A DNA stretch of 64,000 bases from Vibrio sp. RE86. GTDB lineage: Bacteria > Pseudomonadota > Gammaproteobacteria > Enterobacterales > Vibrionaceae. Numbering within the stretch: the first letter of the stretch is position 1; every line of letters starts with the position of its first letter. A program made the position numbers and the translations under genes. The DNA is taken from the NCBI RefSeq assembly GCF_013114545.1, contig NZ_VTXI01000003.1, positions 186,001 to 250,000 of the forward strand, in the 5' to 3' direction. The notes beneath the pieces were generated by a model that saw nothing but the letters and a program-made list of their open reading frames with translations, was not told where the DNA came from and did no database searches. Below are positions 1 through 11,973 of this stretch, piece by piece.

Positions 1-1818
1 TACGCAGAGTTGATTCGAGATATGGCAAGACGTCGTATCTTTCTCGTAAATGAGAACCAGCTCAGTGAGACTCAACAAAAGTGGGTTAGAAAGTATTTCC
101 GCAAAGAGGTACTTCCGCACGTTACACCGCTGATGATGCGCGATGATATCGACGTACTGCAGTTTCTGAAAGATGAATATGCCTACATTACCGTTGAGTT
201 AAAAAAACACGATCAAAGCAAATACGCTCTACTTGAGATCCCAACTGATCACCTCCCCCGCTTTGTCATGGTGCCGGAGCAAAAAGGCAAACGCCGTAAA
301 ACCATCATCTTACTTGATAACATTATCCGCTACTGCCTTGATGAATTGTTCCGAGGGTTCTTCGATTACGATGAGCTCAATGGCTACGCTATGAAGATGA
401 CTCGAGATGCGGAGTACGATTTGAGTCACGAGGTGGAACACAGCCTGCTAGAGCAAATGTCGGAGGGGGTTAGCCAACGATTAACAGCGATGCCAGTCCG
501 ATTCGTGTATGAGCGCGAGATGCCACAAGATATGCTCGATTTCTTATGCGATAAGCTCAAGATATCTAACTATGACAACCTTATCCCTGGCGGTCGTTAC
601 CACAACTTTAAAGACTTCATCGACTTCCCAAATGTTGGCCGTGAGTACTTAGAGCACAAGTCGCTTCCTCCAATGAGATGCGGTGACTTCGACGGTTTTG
701 ATAACAGTTTTGATGCGATAAAAAACCAAGATATTCTGCTCTACTACCCATATCATACGTTCGATCATATCTCTGAGTTGGTTCGACAAGCATCGTTTGA
801 CCCCAAAGTTCTGAGCATAAAAATCAACATCTACCGTGTCGCTAAGAACTCACGCCTAATGAACTCGTTAATCGATGCAGTCCATAACGGTAAGAAAGTC
901 ACGGTTGTCGTCGAACTTCAAGCTCGATTTGACGAAGAAGCGAATATTGAGTGGGCAAAGGTGCTCACCGAAGCGGGCGTACAAGTCATTTTTGGCGCAC
1001 CCGGCCTCAAAATCCACTCTAAACTGCTACTGATTAGTCGCCGTGAAGAGGAAGAGATCGTTCGTTACACTCACATTGGTACAGGTAACTTCCACGAAAA
1101 AAACGCCCGTATCTATACCGACTTCTCACTACTCACCGCCAACACAGAGCTCACCGATGAAGTACGCAATGTCTTTGATTACATCGAGAATCCGTATCGA
1201 CCTGTGCGCTTCAATCATCTTATCGTTTCACCACGTAACTCTCGCAAACAGTTGTACAAGATCATAGACAGCGAAATCGCCAATGCCAAAGCAGGTAAAA
1301 AAGCAGAGTTGATACTGAAAGTGAACAACTTGGTCGATAAAGGGCTGATTAATAAGTTATACGGCGCTAGCGCCTCAGGCGTAAAGATTAAGATGATCAT
1401 TCGCGGTATGTGTTCGCTCGTACCTGGAATTGAAGGGGTAAGTGATAACATCAAAATCATCAGCATTGTCGATCGCTTCCTAGAGCACCCGCGTGTTGTG
1501 ATTGCCCATAATGGTGGTGATCCGCACGTTTACATCTCTTCCGCTGATTGGATGAAGCGCAACATAGATCATCGCATTGAAGTTGCTACACCAGTTCGTG
1601 ACCAACGTCTTAAACGACGAATTATTGATATCATTAACATCCATTTTACCGATACAGTAAAAGCAAGATGGATAGATAAAGAGATGAGCAATAGTTACGT
1701 ACCACGCGGAAACCGTAAGAAAGTCCGTTCACAAATTGCCATTTACGACTATCTTAAAAACATAGAAAAACAAACAAAGAAACGTAAATCGCAGTTACCG
1801 ACCAATCAGGATAAGTAG
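1..1818 (+). CDS. ppk: Polyphosphate kinase 1, 5'-truncated by window edge
   Basis: Makes long-chain polyphosphate reversibly from ATP through a phosphohistidine intermediate. The frame is open from base 1, so the true start lies outside; about 605 residues are visible and the N-terminal domain is missing (the family is near 690-700). The autophosphorylated-histidine region is seen as [11 protein letters not shown] (bases 1008-1040), followed by [22 protein letters not shown]. The second conserved histidine region is [19 protein letters not shown] (about base 1506). The basic C-terminus is typical. ppx follows 43 bases downstream on the same strand, the usual ppk-ppx arrangement. Identification is firm. 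Confidence 0.96.
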   Translation, partial: YAELIRDMARRRIFLVNENQLSETQQKWVRKYFRKEVLPHVTPLMMRDDIDVLQFLKDEYAYITVELKKHDQSKYALLEIPTDHLPRFVMVPEQKGKRRKTIILLDNIIRYCLDELFRGFFDYDELNGYAMKMTRDAEYDLSHEVEHSLLEQMSEGVSQRLTAMPVRFVYEREMPQDMLDFLCDKLKISNYDNLIPGGRYHNFKDFIDFPNVGREYLEHKSLPPMRCGDFDGFDNSFDAIKNQDILLYYPYHTFDHISELVRQASFDPKVLSIKINIYRVAKNSRLMNSLIDAVHNGKKVTVVVELQARFDEEANIEWAKVLTEAGVQVIFGAPGLKIHSKLLLISRREEEEIVRYTHIGTGNFHEKNARIYTDFSLLTANTELTDEVRNVFDYIENPYRPVRFNHLIVSPRNSRKQLYKIIDSEIANAKAGKKAELILKVNNLVDKGLINKLYGASASGVKIKMIIRGMCSLVPGIEGVSDNIKIISIVDRFLEHPRVVIAHNGGDPHVYISSADWMKRNIDHRIEVATPVRDQRLKRRIIDIINIHFTDTVKARWIDKEMSNSYVPRGNRKKVRSQIAIYDYLKNIEKQTKKRKSQLPTNQDK

Positions 1819-1861
1819 CTGCCGATACAATTGCGCAGCTATAAATTTAGATTGGTATCCA

Positions 1862-3361
1862 ATGACTCAAACACAGGACATTCGTGACGTTGCCGCGATA
1901 GATTTAGGTTCCAACAGTTTTCATATGGTCGTGGCTCGAGTCGCCGAGCAAGACCTTCAGCTTGTCAGCCGACACAAGCAACGTGTTCGCTTAGCTGCAG
2001 GGCTAGATGCTCAGCAGAATCTCGACAACGCTTCCATAGAAAGAGGTTTAGAATGCCTAGCAATGTTTGCCGAGCGCCTGCAAGGGTTTGAGGTCGACAA
2101 CGTTCGAATTGCCGCGACTCACACTCTTCGACAAGCCAATAACGCGCATATTTTCCTCCAACGCGCGCGTGATATTCTCCCCTTTCCTATTGAAATCATT
2201 CCTGGTGTTGAAGAAGCTCGACTGATTTACCTTGGCGTGGCCCATACTCAGCCAGGGTCAGATTCAAAACTCGTGGTGGATATAGGAGGCGGCAGTACCG
2301 AGATGATTATTGGTGATGGATTCGACCCAAAGCTCATCAACAGTAAACAAATGGGTTGTGTCAGTTACACCAAAAAGTACTTCGCCAATGAGAAACTATC
2401 GAAGAAGAACTTTGCCAAAGCGACGCTCGCTGCCGAGCAAAGAATGGAGTCATTAGCCTATCGCTACAAGAAAAAAGGTTGGGATATTGCCTTCGGTTCT
2501 TCAGGGACAATCAAAGCCATTCGAGAAGTTTTAATTGGTTTGGGCTACAGCGACGGCATTATTAGTGCAAAACGGTTAGATAAATTGGTCTGCGCCTTAT
2601 GCGAGTGGGAAACCATTGATGAAATTGAACTAAGCGGATTAACCCCAGAGCGAAAACCAGTTTTCGCCGCGGGTGTCGCGATTCTTTGTGCGGTATTCCA
2701 AAGCTTAAAGATTGACGAGATGCACTTCTCAGAAGGGGCTTTGAGAGAAGGCCTCTTGTTCGAAATGGAAGACAGCTTCAAACGCTCCGATATCCGCATG
2801 CGAACAACGGAAAGCCTCGCGAGCAAGCACCTAGTTGATTTAGAGCACGCCGCTAAAATTAAAGGTCAAGCGAAAGAGTTTTTACAACAAGCCCATAAGG
2901 AACTGGGCATTAAAAAGAGTTCAGAGCTGTTTGAACTGCTTGAGTGGAGCGCACTATTACATGAAGTTGGGCTGAGTATCAGCTTACAAGCTTTCCATCG
3001 CCATTCCGCTTATATTTTGCGTCACACCTATATGCCAGGTTTTAACCGAGAGCAACAACGGGTACTGGCAACGTTGGTGCGATTCCAGCGTAAGGCGTTA
3101 AAACTACATGAAATGGAAGAGTTCACACTGTTCAAGAAAAAACACATCATCGGACTTATTCGTATTTTACGTTTGGCAATATTACTCAATGGCCAACGCA
3201 ACGATGATCCTCTGCCTAACTTGTCTTTGTCTATTGAAGAGGATAAGTGGTCACTTACTTCTGATGAGGATGAGTGGTTAGAAAACAATAAATTGCTTCA
3301 CGCCGATTTACTGTCCGAGCAAGAGTATTGGCACAATGCAGGTTGGGAACTGCACTTCTGA
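1862..3361 (+). CDS. ppx: Exopolyphosphatase (Ppx/GppA family)
   Basis: Removes terminal phosphate from polyphosphate, the counter-reaction to the upstream ppk. 499 residues, normal for long Ppx. The actin-like ATPase-fold motifs are visible: [17 protein letters not shown] near residue 11 and [16 protein letters not shown] near residue 138, with the catalytic Glu in the EEARLIYLG segment near residue 120. The C-terminal half carries the HD-like helical domain ([24 protein letters not shown]). It lies 43 bases after ppk, so co-transcription is likely, and an intrinsic terminator follows directly. Ppx rather than GppA because of the ppk linkage. Confidence 0.95.
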   Translation: MTQTQDIRDVAAIDLGSNSFHMVVARVAEQDLQLVSRHKQRVRLAAGLDAQQNLDNASIERGLECLAMFAERLQGFEVDNVRIAATHTLRQANNAHIFLQRARDILPFPIEIIPGVEEARLIYLGVAHTQPGSDSKLVVDIGGGSTEMIIGDGFDPKLINSKQMGCVSYTKKYFANEKLSKKNFAKATLAAEQRMESLAYRYKKKGWDIAFGSSGTIKAIREVLIGLGYSDGIISAKRLDKLVCALCEWETIDEIELSGLTPERKPVFAAGVAILCAVFQSLKIDEMHFSEGALREGLLFEMEDSFKRSDIRMRTTESLASKHLVDLEHAAKIKGQAKEFLQQAHKELGIKKSSELFELLEWSALLHEVGLSISLQAFHRHSAYILRHTYMPGFNREQQRVLATLVRFQRKALKLHEMEEFTLFKKKHIIGLIRILRLAILLNGQRNDDPLPNLSLSIEEDKWSLTSDEDEWLENNKLLHADLLSEQEYWHNAGWELHF

Positions 3362-3365
3362 AACT

Positions 3366-3397
3366 AAAAGGGAGCCGACTTTGGCTCCCTTTTTTTA
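3366..3397 (+). terminator. Intrinsic terminator of ppk-ppx
   Basis: An 11-bp stem (AAAAGGGAGCC / GGCTCCCTTTT) with a 6-base loop is followed by a T run on the plus strand. It begins 4 bases after the ppx stop and ends just before the convergent pstS-like gene, so it may serve both strands in part. Confidence 0.9.
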
Positions 3398-3401
3398 ATC
3401 A

Positions 3402-4364
3402 CTATTCTATGCCAACTTTGGCGAGCTCCAGACGCGCAATATCACTCGATATCGGTATGTAACCATCTTTCGCCACTAACGTTTGTCCCTGACGAGAATA
3501 GATGAAACGGATAAACTCACGTTCAATTGGGCTAAGAGGTTTTAGTGGGTGCTTATTCACATACACATAGAGATAGCGTGATAGTGGGTACTCACCCGAT
3601 AAGATATTTTCTTGGCTCGGATAGATATAGTCATCACCCGTTTGAGCAATCGGCAGCAGCTTAACGCCCGACACACGATACCCCGCCCCCGAATATCCAA
3701 TAGTGTTGATTGCAGAGCCTACCGACTGTACAACCGATGCTGAACCAGGCTGCTCATTGACGTCACTTTTGAAATCTCCACCACATAAGGCGTTCTTCTT
3801 AAAGTAACCGTAGGTGCCCGAAACTGAGTTGCGACCAAAAAGCTGCATACTGCGTTTGGCCCATTTAAACTCTAAGCCTAAATCGGCCCACGTTTTGACT
3901 GACTCAGTCGCACCACAACGTAAAGTGGCTGAAAAAATACTATCAAGCTGAGTAAAGTTCAGTCCTTCAATTGGGTTGTCTCGGTGAACAAAGATCCCAA
4001 TCGCATCAATGGCAACTCGCAGTTCTGTCGGCTTATAACCGTGTTCACGTTCAAACGCTTCAATCTCACGATTGCGCATTGGACGACTCATGGGGCCAAA
4101 TTGAGCAGTACGTTCGGTCAATGCAGGCGGCGCCGTCGAAGACCCCGAAGCTTGCACCTGTCCATTCACACTTGGGTAAAGCTGTTTAAACTCCTCAACC
4201 CAAAGTGTTGTCATCCCCGCTAGGGTATCCGACCCAACGCTGGTTAACCCACCGGTAATACCCGCAACTTTGCTATAACGTGGTAATTCAGAGTCTACGG
4301 CAGCGTAACTGGCCGAAGAGCAACCCAAAAGAATCGTCAGAGCAATACGGAGCACTTTCATCAA
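3402..4364 (-). CDS. pstS: PstS-like phosphate-binding periplasmic protein
   Basis: Predicted periplasmic phosphate-binding protein of 320 residues. A signal peptide is visible (basic start, hydrophobic core, ASYAAV cleavage region near residue 21). PstS-type ligand-loop segments follow: [39 protein letters not shown], and [18 protein letters not shown] in the second lobe. It overlaps the phoR stop by 4 bases (ATGA), so it is translationally coupled in a phoB-phoR-pstS-like operon. No pstCAB permease genes are in the window; it may feed a transporter elsewhere or act in sensing. Family firm, exact role inferred. Confidence 0.88.
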   Translation of the reverse strand: MMKVLRIALTILLGCSSASYAAVDSELPRYSKVAGITGGLTSVGSDTLAGMTTLWVEEFKQLYPSVNGQVQASGSSTAPPALTERTAQFGPMSRPMRNREIEAFEREHGYKPTELRVAIDAIGIFVHRDNPIEGLNFTQLDSIFSATLRCGATESVKTWADLGLEFKWAKRSMQLFGRNSVSGTYGYFKKNALCGGDFKSDVNEQPGSASVVQSVGSAINTIGYSGAGYRVSGVKLLPIAQTGDDYIYPSQENILSGEYPLSRYLYVYVNKHPLKPLSPIEREFIRFIYSRQGQTLVAKDGYIPISSDIARLELAKVGIE

Positions 4365-5659
4365 CTGACCACCAACCTTGGTGGTAGCGTGAATGAGAAC
4401 TGGCTTCCAACGCCAACAGCACTGCTGATTTCAAGATGTGAATCATGGTGAGTCAATGCGTGCTTCACGATAGCCAGTCCTAAACCACTTCCGCCTGTAT
4501 CACGCGATCGTGCTTTATCGACACGGTAGAAACGTTCCGTCAATCGATGTAAATGTTGTGGCTCTATACCATCACCACTGTCCGAGACTTCAAGGTGTGC
4601 CCCTTGCACAGATTGGTACCAACGAACATGAATATCAGCCCCCGGCGGGGTATATTTCACTGCATTGTAGACGAGGTTTGAAATGGCGCTGCGTAGCTGG
4701 TCATCATCGCCCAACACGCGCAAGCTGCTGTCCACATCAAAGGTCAGTTTGTGCTCATTATCACCACTCAAACTTGCCGCTTCTTTCTCAAGCACTTCAA
4801 GCATGGCTGGCACATTCACTACATCTTCAAGCTCGTGCATTGGCGCGGCTTCAATCTTAGACAGCGTCAGCAACTGATTGACCAAGCTGTTCATTCGGTT
4901 GAGCTGCTCGGTCATCACGCCATGAGCTTTGGTCCACATCGGGCCAACCACCATGTCGGGATCTTCGGTCATCTCTAGGTAACCTTGCAGCACCGTCATT
5001 GGTGTACGCAGTTCATGAGAAACGTTGGCAAAGAAGTTGCGACGCATGCCTTCTAACTGCTTCAGCTGAGATACATCACGTACCACCATCAGGTGCTCAC
5101 CTTCGGTGTAAGGCACGATACGAAGCTCGAGCATACGCTCTACATTAAGTGGCGAGCGCATTTCAAGCGGTTCGGAAAAGTCTTGCTTATTAAGGTACTT
5201 AATGAAGTCTGGAGTACGGATAAGATTCGAGATCGGCTGACCAGAATCGTCAGGCCACTTAAAGCCAAGAAGATGCTGGGCAAGCTTGTTACACCAAACA
5301 ATGTTCCCTTCGCTGCGAAATACAACGACGGCATCGGGCAACGATTCAGCACCATTACGGAAACGGCGAATCAGATTAGTCAACTCTTTGCGTTTTCTAC
5401 GCTGTCGCTGCTGCAAACGGTAAATACCATTAAACAGAGATTCCCAGTTTCCGCTGCCAGAAGGTGGCGTCAGGCGCTTCTCATCCCAAAGCCAAGCGGA
5501 TAGACGCATCTGATTGTGCAGGTGCCAGACAAGCTGCAAAACCGTGGCAGCTAACAGCAACCACGGCATATATCCAAAAATCCAACCTACGATCACCCAA
5601 GGGGTGTAAAAAAAAGCCAGCTCCCAGGCCAGCTTTTTCCAAGTTAACCGTTCTACCAC
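4361..5659 (-). CDS. phoR: Phosphate-regulon sensor kinase PhoR
   Basis: Membrane histidine kinase that phosphorylates PhoB under phosphate limitation. 432 residues. Order: two N-terminal hydrophobic segments (about residues 10-46), a linker, a PAS domain (about 100-200, starting [13 protein letters not shown]), the dimerisation/phosphoacceptor helix with [20 protein letters not shown] (His215), and the HATPase_c domain with N box ([15 protein letters not shown]), [11 protein letters not shown] and the [15 protein letters not shown] box. All catalytic motifs are intact. It starts 26 bases after phoB and overlaps the pstS-like gene by 4 bases. Confidence 0.95.
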   Translation of the reverse strand: MVERLTWKKLAWELAFFYTPWVIVGWIFGYMPWLLLAATVLQLVWHLHNQMRLSAWLWDEKRLTPPSGSGNWESLFNGIYRLQQRQRRKRKELTNLIRRFRNGAESLPDAVVVFRSEGNIVWCNKLAQHLLGFKWPDDSGQPISNLIRTPDFIKYLNKQDFSEPLEMRSPLNVERMLELRIVPYTEGEHLMVVRDVSQLKQLEGMRRNFFANVSHELRTPMTVLQGYLEMTEDPDMVVGPMWTKAHGVMTEQLNRMNSLVNQLLTLSKIEAAPMHELEDVVNVPAMLEVLEKEAASLSGDNEHKLTFDVDSSLRVLGDDDQLRSAISNLVYNAVKYTPPGADIHVRWYQSVQGAHLEVSDSGDGIEPQHLHRLTERFYRVDKARSRDTGGSGLGLAIVKHALTHHDSHLEISSAVGVGSQFSFTLPPRLVVS

Positions 5660-5685
5660 TTACCTCTCCGAATGGTAAAGACCAA

Positions 5686-6375
5686 TTACGACTTAGTTGA
5701 GAAACGATAGCCCGCGCCGCGAACTGTCTGAATCAACTTATCGTGTCCAGCTGCTTCCAATGCTTTACGCAGGCGACGAATATGTACATCAACCGTTCGG
5801 TCTTCAACATAGACGTTGGTGCCCCAAACGTTATTTAGCAGCTGCTCACGGCTGTAGACACGCTCTTGGTGTGTCATAAAGAAATGCAGCATCTTGAACT
5901 CTGTCGGGCCCATATCCAGCGCTTCATCATTGGCTGTCACACGGTGCGAAACAGGGTCTAGTTTCAATCCTTGAACATCAATTACATCTTCTAGTGCTGT
6001 CGGAGTTACTCGACGAATCACCGCTTTCAAGCGAGCCACCAGCTCTTTTGGCGAGAACGGCTTGGTAATGTAATCATCCGCGCCCACTTCAAGGCCGCGA
6101 ACTTTATCTTCTTCTTCACCACGAGCAGTCAGCATCACAACAGGAATGTTGCGTGTTAGCTCTTCACGTTTCATGTGTTTGATGAAGTTGATACCACTAC
6201 CGCCTGGTAGCATCCAATCTAGTAAAACTAGATCTGGGAAGGGTTCAGCTAATTTTGTTACCGCAGTGTCGTAATCTTCCGCTTCTACCGCTTGATAACC
6301 TTTTTGCTCAAGAACAAAGCACAGCATTTCGCGAATTGGTGCTTCGTCTTCAACAACCAGAATCCTTCTAGACAT
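5686..6375 (-). CDS. phoB: Phosphate-regulon response regulator PhoB
   Basis: OmpR/PhoB-family transcription factor, 229 residues. Receiver domain at residues 1-120 with acidic pocket VVEDE, phosphoacceptor Asp53 ([13 protein letters not shown]), Thr/Ala switch (MLTARGEE) and Lys105 ([16 protein letters not shown]). The C-terminal winged-helix domain carries [29 protein letters not shown] and the GAGYRF end. First gene of phoB-phoR-pstS-like. A Pho-box-like direct repeat sits about 80-95 bases upstream, consistent with autoregulation. Identification is firm. Confidence 0.97.
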   Translation of the reverse strand: MSRRILVVEDEAPIREMLCFVLEQKGYQAVEAEDYDTAVTKLAEPFPDLVLLDWMLPGGSGINFIKHMKREELTRNIPVVMLTARGEEEDKVRGLEVGADDYITKPFSPKELVARLKAVIRRVTPTALEDVIDVQGLKLDPVSHRVTANDEALDMGPTEFKMLHFFMTHQERVYSREQLLNNVWGTNVYVEDRTVDVHIRRLRKALEAAGHDKLIQTVRGAGYRFSTKS

Positions 6376-6451
6376 AATTGAATAACCTTATGTTAGTTGA
6401 GTTATTTGAGCTTTCAGAGCCCTTTGCAACGTTAAGCATTATTACTAGCAA

Positions 6452-6470
6452 TTATGACACTTTTGTGACC
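6452..6470 (-). promoter_or_regulatory. Pho-box-like site upstream of phoB
   Basis: On the minus strand the sequence reads GGTCACAAAAGTGTCATAA. This is two 7-base TGTCA-type half sites in direct repeat with 11-base periodicity, the layout of PhoB boxes. It lies in the phoB-rdgC divergent gap with phoB downstream. Pattern match only; no scoring was done. Confidence 0.6.
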
Positions 6471-6583
6471 TTTGAAAACAAATTTTCATATAACTTTCAT
6501 CCCATTATTGTGTGTATCCAGTAAGACAACGTCATCAAAAGTCTTTATTATTAGCAGCTCAAGTGAAGGTATAGAGAAAAAGT

Positions 6584-7498
6584 ATGTGGTTTAAAAACTG
6601 TCTGGTTTACCGTTTCAACCGTGAAATCGAGTTCAACGCGGACCAACTAGAAAAACAACTGGCTGAGTTTCGTTTTACCCCATGTGGCAGCCAAGACAAG
6701 CAGAAGTTTGGCTGGGTCACTGCGATGGGTAAACATGGTGACATGATGACTCACGTATCAGAAAACCGCATTCTGATTTGTGCTAAGAAAGAAGAGAAAA
6801 TGCTTCCTGCATCAGTGATTAAAGAGTCTCTGAATGCAAAAATCGAAGCGATGGAAATACAAGAAGGTCGTCCTCTTAAAAAGAAAGAGAAAGACAATCT
6901 AAAAGACGACATTGTGATGGATCTGTTGCCGCGTGCGTTTAGCCGTAGTAATCACACCAATGTGCTTATCTTGCCTAAAGAAGGCTTCATTTTGGTGGAC
7001 GCTTCTAGCTATAAAAAAGCAGAAGATGTACTGGCACTACTGCGTAAAACCATGGGTAGCCTGCCTGTTGTTCCAGCAATTCCAGAGCAAGCGATTGAAA
7101 CAACCCTGACTGAGTGGGTGAAAACAGGTAATACACCAGTAGGTGTTCAGATGCTTGACGAAGCTGAACTAAAATCAGTTCTTGAAGAAGGCGGCGTGAT
7201 TCGCTGTAAGAAGCAAGAGCTAACAGCGGATGAAATCCGTAGCCACATCGAAGCAGACAAAGTCGTGACTAAGCTGGCTATCTGGTGGCAAGAACGCATC
7301 GAGTTTATCTTGGCAGAAGATGGCAGCATCAAGCGCCTTAAATTCTCAGATGACCTCAAAGATCAAAACGACGATATTCCTCGTGAAGATCAAGCGGCTC
7401 GTTTTGACGCTGACTTCTCACTCATGTGTGGTGAACTGAGCGCGTTCCTACCAAATCTATATGAGTGCTTAGGCGGTTTGCCACATCCGAACGCATAA
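6584..7498 (+). CDS. rdgC: Recombination-associated protein RdgC
   Basis: Ring-forming DNA-binding protein that limits RecA activity. 304 residues, the usual length. It begins [17 protein letters not shown], matching the conserved RdgC N-terminus, and carries [25 protein letters not shown] and [18 protein letters not shown] charged middle region ([11 protein letters not shown]) fits the family. Transcribed divergently from phoB, with its own promoter presumably in the 208-bp gap. A perfect hairpin follows about 50 bases after the stop. Confidence 0.95.
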   Translation: MWFKNCLVYRFNREIEFNADQLEKQLAEFRFTPCGSQDKQKFGWVTAMGKHGDMMTHVSENRILICAKKEEKMLPASVIKESLNAKIEAMEIQEGRPLKKKEKDNLKDDIVMDLLPRAFSRSNHTNVLILPKEGFILVDASSYKKAEDVLALLRKTMGSLPVVPAIPEQAIETTLTEWVKTGNTPVGVQMLDEAELKSVLEEGGVIRCKKQELTADEIRSHIEADKVVTKLAIWWQERIEFILAEDGSIKRLKFSDDLKDQNDDIPREDQAARFDADFSLMCGELSAFLPNLYECLGGLPHPNA

Positions 7499-7549
7499 GT
7501 CTCGTCACAGGGCATACCACAATGACCTGTGTAGCTATTGCGTCAAGTA

Positions 7550-7571
7550 TGCGCAGAGATTGCTCTGCGCA
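7550..7571 (+). repeat. Perfect hairpin downstream of rdgC
   Basis: TGCGCAGAG / CTCTGCGCA form a perfect 9-bp stem with a 4-base loop. No T run follows, so it is not a standard intrinsic terminator. It may stabilise the rdgC 3' end or be part of a weak terminator. The rest of the 258-bp gap to trhP shows nothing further that I recognise. Confidence 0.55.
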
Positions 7572-7757
7572 TCTCCTCAGATATCAAATCCCATTCAAGC
7601 GACTTGGAAAGCAATGGCTATTCAGGTCATTCCTACCTCGAATTCAGTTAGTACAAATTCAGTTCTGGTCACAAGTCACGTTTTGACGTAAAATTTGCGC
7701 CCCCTATTCCATCTGGTGGATTAGGCCTGACTTGAGATCAGATTAAGAGAATTACAC

Positions 7758-9412
<1,655 letters not shown>

Positions 9413-9416
9413 TTAG

Positions 9417-9443
9417 AAACGCCGCTCAGTGAGCGGCGTTTTA
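9417..9443 (+). terminator. Intrinsic terminator of trhP-ferredoxin operon
   Basis: A perfect 11-bp stem (AAACGCCGCTC / GAGCGGCGTTT) with a 3-base loop AGT runs into T-rich sequence, beginning 5 bases after the ferredoxin stop. It also faces the convergent prepilin gene. Confidence 0.9.
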
Positions 9444-9452
9444 ATATAACAA

Positions 9453-10001
9453 CTAGCACCCTTCGATCTCTGTTCCTACCCTTGTTGTAGATTCCGAATC
9501 AAGTACATAGAATGCTAAACACAAATCTGTCGCTCGGTATCCTCTCGGATAGATAGCACTGCCCCATGTGTTAACTGAAGCATCAATTGCCCTCATATCT
9601 AATGCGTCAACAGCACAAAGATCATTTGAGCACTCAACATCAATAATGTCTCTATTGTTAACATATCGCCCAATATAAGTGATATCCCCCTGTAAGATTC
9701 GTCCTAAGGACTGCCCCCAATTCGGGGAGGGTCTACCCAAAATAGTTCTCACATCTTGACCATGGTAATCAATACTGCCACTAGCTTCAGTCTCTATACC
9801 ATCAATCACTGCTTTAGAATAGGTAAGGTCAGAGCCAGTACTTAGGCTAGCAGCCACACCTTGAACTTGTGATCTGCTTGCATCACTGCTGTAGCTAAAA
9901 AACTGAGGAGCGGCGGTCAGTGCCAATATTGCAATTAACACAATAGCGACCGTAAGTTCGATAAGAGTTAACCCTGATTGTATAGAGCCCATTGAACGCA
10001 C
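9453..10001 (-). CDS. Orphan type IV prepilin, MSHA-like
   Basis: Pilin-like protein of 182 residues. The prepilin-peptidase site is SG|LTLIELTVAIVLIAILALTAAPQF: Gly at -1, Glu at +5, then a single hydrophobic helix; TAAPQFF resembles MshA-type major pilins. The globular part has two pairs of Cys (CSNDLC; LC...EGC at the C-terminus) that could form disulfides, including a C-terminal loop as in type IV pilins. The start is GTG at 9999-10001 with a purine-rich site; ATG at 9990-9992 is an alternative. No pilus assembly genes adjoin it, so it would rely on a system elsewhere, or be a surface protein of unknown role. Confidence 0.8.
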   Translation of the reverse strand: MRSMGSIQSGLTLIELTVAIVLIAILALTAAPQFFSYSSDASRSQVQGVAASLSTGSDLTYSKAVIDGIETEASGSIDYHGQDVRTILGRPSPNWGQSLGRILQGDITYIGRYVNNRDIIDVECSNDLCAVDALDMRAIDASVNTWGSAIYPRGYRATDLCLAFYVLDSESTTRVGTEIEGC

Positions 10002-10075
10002 GTTATAACCACCCCAAACTTAAGGAATAACAGACTGTATACTAATTTAGAGTAACTTTAATGTTCAATCAAGCA

Positions 10076-10936
10076 TCAGGATTCATGTATGTTCAGTAAA
10101 TCTATACAACCCTGTGGAAGCACTTTCTTAGGCTTAGTGACTTTCTTGTCTGGTTTAGGTTGGCTTATTTTAGGCTTTGGCTGCGGTTTCCAGCTTGCTA
10201 ACTCTGCACCACAACCATCTCCTTGAGGCGGAGCCGCTTGAGGTTTGCAACTCGTGCTGTCTGGTGGGCAATTCAGTCGTACGTGCATGTGATAGTGATG
10301 CCCCCACCAAGGGCGCACTTTTCGCAACCAATCACGCTCATCCGACACTTCCGTTTTGCAAAGCTTATCTTTAATCACTGGGTGAACAAAAATACGGGCA
10401 ACATCATCATCGCTCGCTGCCAGTTTAACTAACTCAAAATGACGCTGATCCCAGTTATTCTTCACTAATTGATACTGCTTTAAGTTAACCAAACTATGAG
10501 GAATCGGTTCAGAGAGTTCTGCGTCTGAGATGTTTACCTCAGAAAGTTTAAGCCAGATATCGATATCTAAACCCGTTTGATGACTAGAGTGTCCAGAGGA
10601 GAAGCGCCCGCCTTTAGGCAGGGAAATATCAGCGATAAGGAGTTGAGTGTTTAATGCTTGCTGAACAGAGCGAGATAGACGCTCAACGAAACCTATCGCG
10701 TTAGGGTGACCGTAATATCGGCCTCTTTGACTGCGAAGTACCTGATAACCTTGCCCTTCAAGAGGAAGAGCTTCTCCACCAGCTAAACAGCCGTTAGCAT
10801 AGCCGCCTATTGCTTGTGGTGCGCCATAGGAAGGAGAATCCACTTGCTCCCATGGCGTAGCGTAAGCGGAAGTTGAGAAGATAATACAAGAGAGAAGGAC
10901 TGATATCGCTGACCATCGATGGGTTATCGGCTTCAT
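10076..10936 (-). CDS. mepA: Penicillin-insensitive murein endopeptidase MepA
   Basis: Periplasmic LAS-family zinc metallopeptidase that cleaves peptidoglycan cross-links. 286 residues; N-terminal signal peptide ending near TSAYA. The metal-binding and catalytic segments are GHSSHQTGLDIDIWLKL (His and Asp ligands) and WGHHYHMHVRLNCP (HxH). Six or more Cys suit a periplasmic protein. The C-terminal tail is Lys/Pro rich (QPKPKISQPKPDKKVTKPKK), unusual but compatible with a wall-facing tail. The DUF1904-like gene lies 26 bases upstream on the same strand and may be co-transcribed. Confidence 0.93.
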   Translation of the reverse strand: MKPITHRWSAISVLLSCIIFSTSAYATPWEQVDSPSYGAPQAIGGYANGCLAGGEALPLEGQGYQVLRSQRGRYYGHPNAIGFVERLSRSVQQALNTQLLIADISLPKGGRFSSGHSSHQTGLDIDIWLKLSEVNISDAELSEPIPHSLVNLKQYQLVKNNWDQRHFELVKLAASDDDVARIFVHPVIKDKLCKTEVSDERDWLRKVRPWWGHHYHMHVRLNCPPDSTSCKPQAAPPQGDGCGAELASWKPQPKPKISQPKPDKKVTKPKKVLPQGCIDLLNIHES

Positions 10937-10962
10937 AGTGACTTCTCTCCTCTAAAGGCTAA

Positions 10963-11295
10963 TTAATAATGTTCACCGTTATCGTAGTAGCCTTTTGCAT
11001 CCAGTGCAGTGAAAACCACTGCGACATCAATGTCTTCGCCAATGATGCCACGCACTTGTTTAGTAATGATTTCAGCGACAGCATCTTGCTTATCTTGGCC
11101 ACGATCAAACCACAACACTTCAACAAACGGATAAGCGGCGCTCACTTCACCTTCATGGAAAAACGTGGAATAGATATATTCAAAGGTAAAGTCCTCTCTT
11201 GGACAATCCATATGAGGCTGAAGCTCATCGATTAGCGGTTTTGATAGCGTCTGTACCGCCTGAGGCTCTACTGCTCGAAAACGTAAATGTGGCAT
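10963..11295 (-). CDS. DUF1904-like small protein
   Basis: 110-residue soluble protein, MPHLRFRAVEPQAVQTLSKPL to the C-terminus. The initial MPHLRFR with a Pro after Met and the overall pattern (FTFEYIYSTFF, YPFVEVLWFDRGQD, VAVVFTALD) match what I know of DUF1904, a small family related in fold to tautomerase-like proteins. No catalytic role is established. It is placed 26 bases before mepA on the same strand. Real gene with good codon structure and start ATG; function unknown. Confidence 0.8.
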   Translation of the reverse strand: MPHLRFRAVEPQAVQTLSKPLIDELQPHMDCPREDFTFEYIYSTFFHEGEVSAAYPFVEVLWFDRGQDKQDAVAEIITKQVRGIIGEDIDVAVVFTALDAKGYYDNGEHY

Positions 11296-11396
11296 AACTT
11301 GCTTCCTATTTATTATTTGTACCTATCATAGCAAGTTATTGTTCAATTACTTAATCCGTCACTAAAACGTGCGAGGACAAATGAGATTTCAGTCAT

Positions 11397-11891
11397 TTAT
11401 CGAGGATAAAAAGCGAGCCTAATCACCTCCCCATCACTGTCTAACTGAGCTACCCAAGTGTCTGATTGCCAACTTAGCAGGCGCGTTTCACTCTGTGGAA
11501 ACTGGTTAAGGAACTGAATTAGTTGGCGGTCAACCTCTGTCATTTCGTCCTTTGATAATGCTCTTGTAACATCGAACTCTTGGCTGCCAATCTGTGCCTT
11601 TGTTAGGGTGAAACCATCACTACGAAGATGAAGCTGTATTTGGCCGAGTTGATGTGCACTGAATTCAGAGAATAGTACAATGGTAACTTGCTCACTCGCT
11701 ATCTCTGCTTCGGCAATAAAAGGAACTCGATAGTAGTGAACAGAGTCCTCACACCAAAGACTTTCATCACACTGCTGCCACGATGATTGAATCATGTCAC
11801 CCACTTGTTTTGGCGACTGATTAGCGAATATCAGGCTACTCGCCAACGCAGGTAAACCAACAAACCACATCAGGAAAATCCAAACCTTCAC
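11397..11891 (-). CDS. Exported protein of unknown function
   Basis: I do not recognise a family. From GTG at 11889-11891 the protein has 164 residues; this start was chosen because AGAGGGAGAGGC precedes it and it gives a clean signal peptide (MKVWIFLMWFVGLPALASS). An upstream TTG at 11925 would add 12 basic residues and overlap the secF terminator, so it is unlikely. The mature part has two close Cys (QQCDESLWCED) and no other obvious motif. It follows secF on the same strand but beyond secF's terminator, so it probably has its own promoter. Confidence 0.65.
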   Translation of the reverse strand: MKVWIFLMWFVGLPALASSLIFANQSPKQVGDMIQSSWQQCDESLWCEDSVHYYRVPFIAEAEIASEQVTIVLFSEFSAHQLGQIQLHLRSDGFTLTKAQIGSQEFDVTRALSKDEMTEVDRQLIQFLNQFPQSETRLLSWQSDTWVAQLDSDGEVIRLAFYPR

Positions 11892-11925
11892 GCCTCTCCC
11901 TCTAAAACAAACCTGTTTAAACAAC

Positions 11926-11949
11926 AAAGCCGCTGATAACAGCGGCTTT
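11926..11949 (-). terminator. Intrinsic terminator after secF
   Basis: A perfect 10-bp stem (AAAGCCGCTG / CAGCGGCTTT) with a 4-base loop lies 25 bases past the secF stop and is followed by GTTGTTT on the minus strand. It closes the yajC-secD-secF operon. Confidence 0.85.
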
Positions 11950-11973
11950 GATTTCAGTCGTTAACAAAACACC

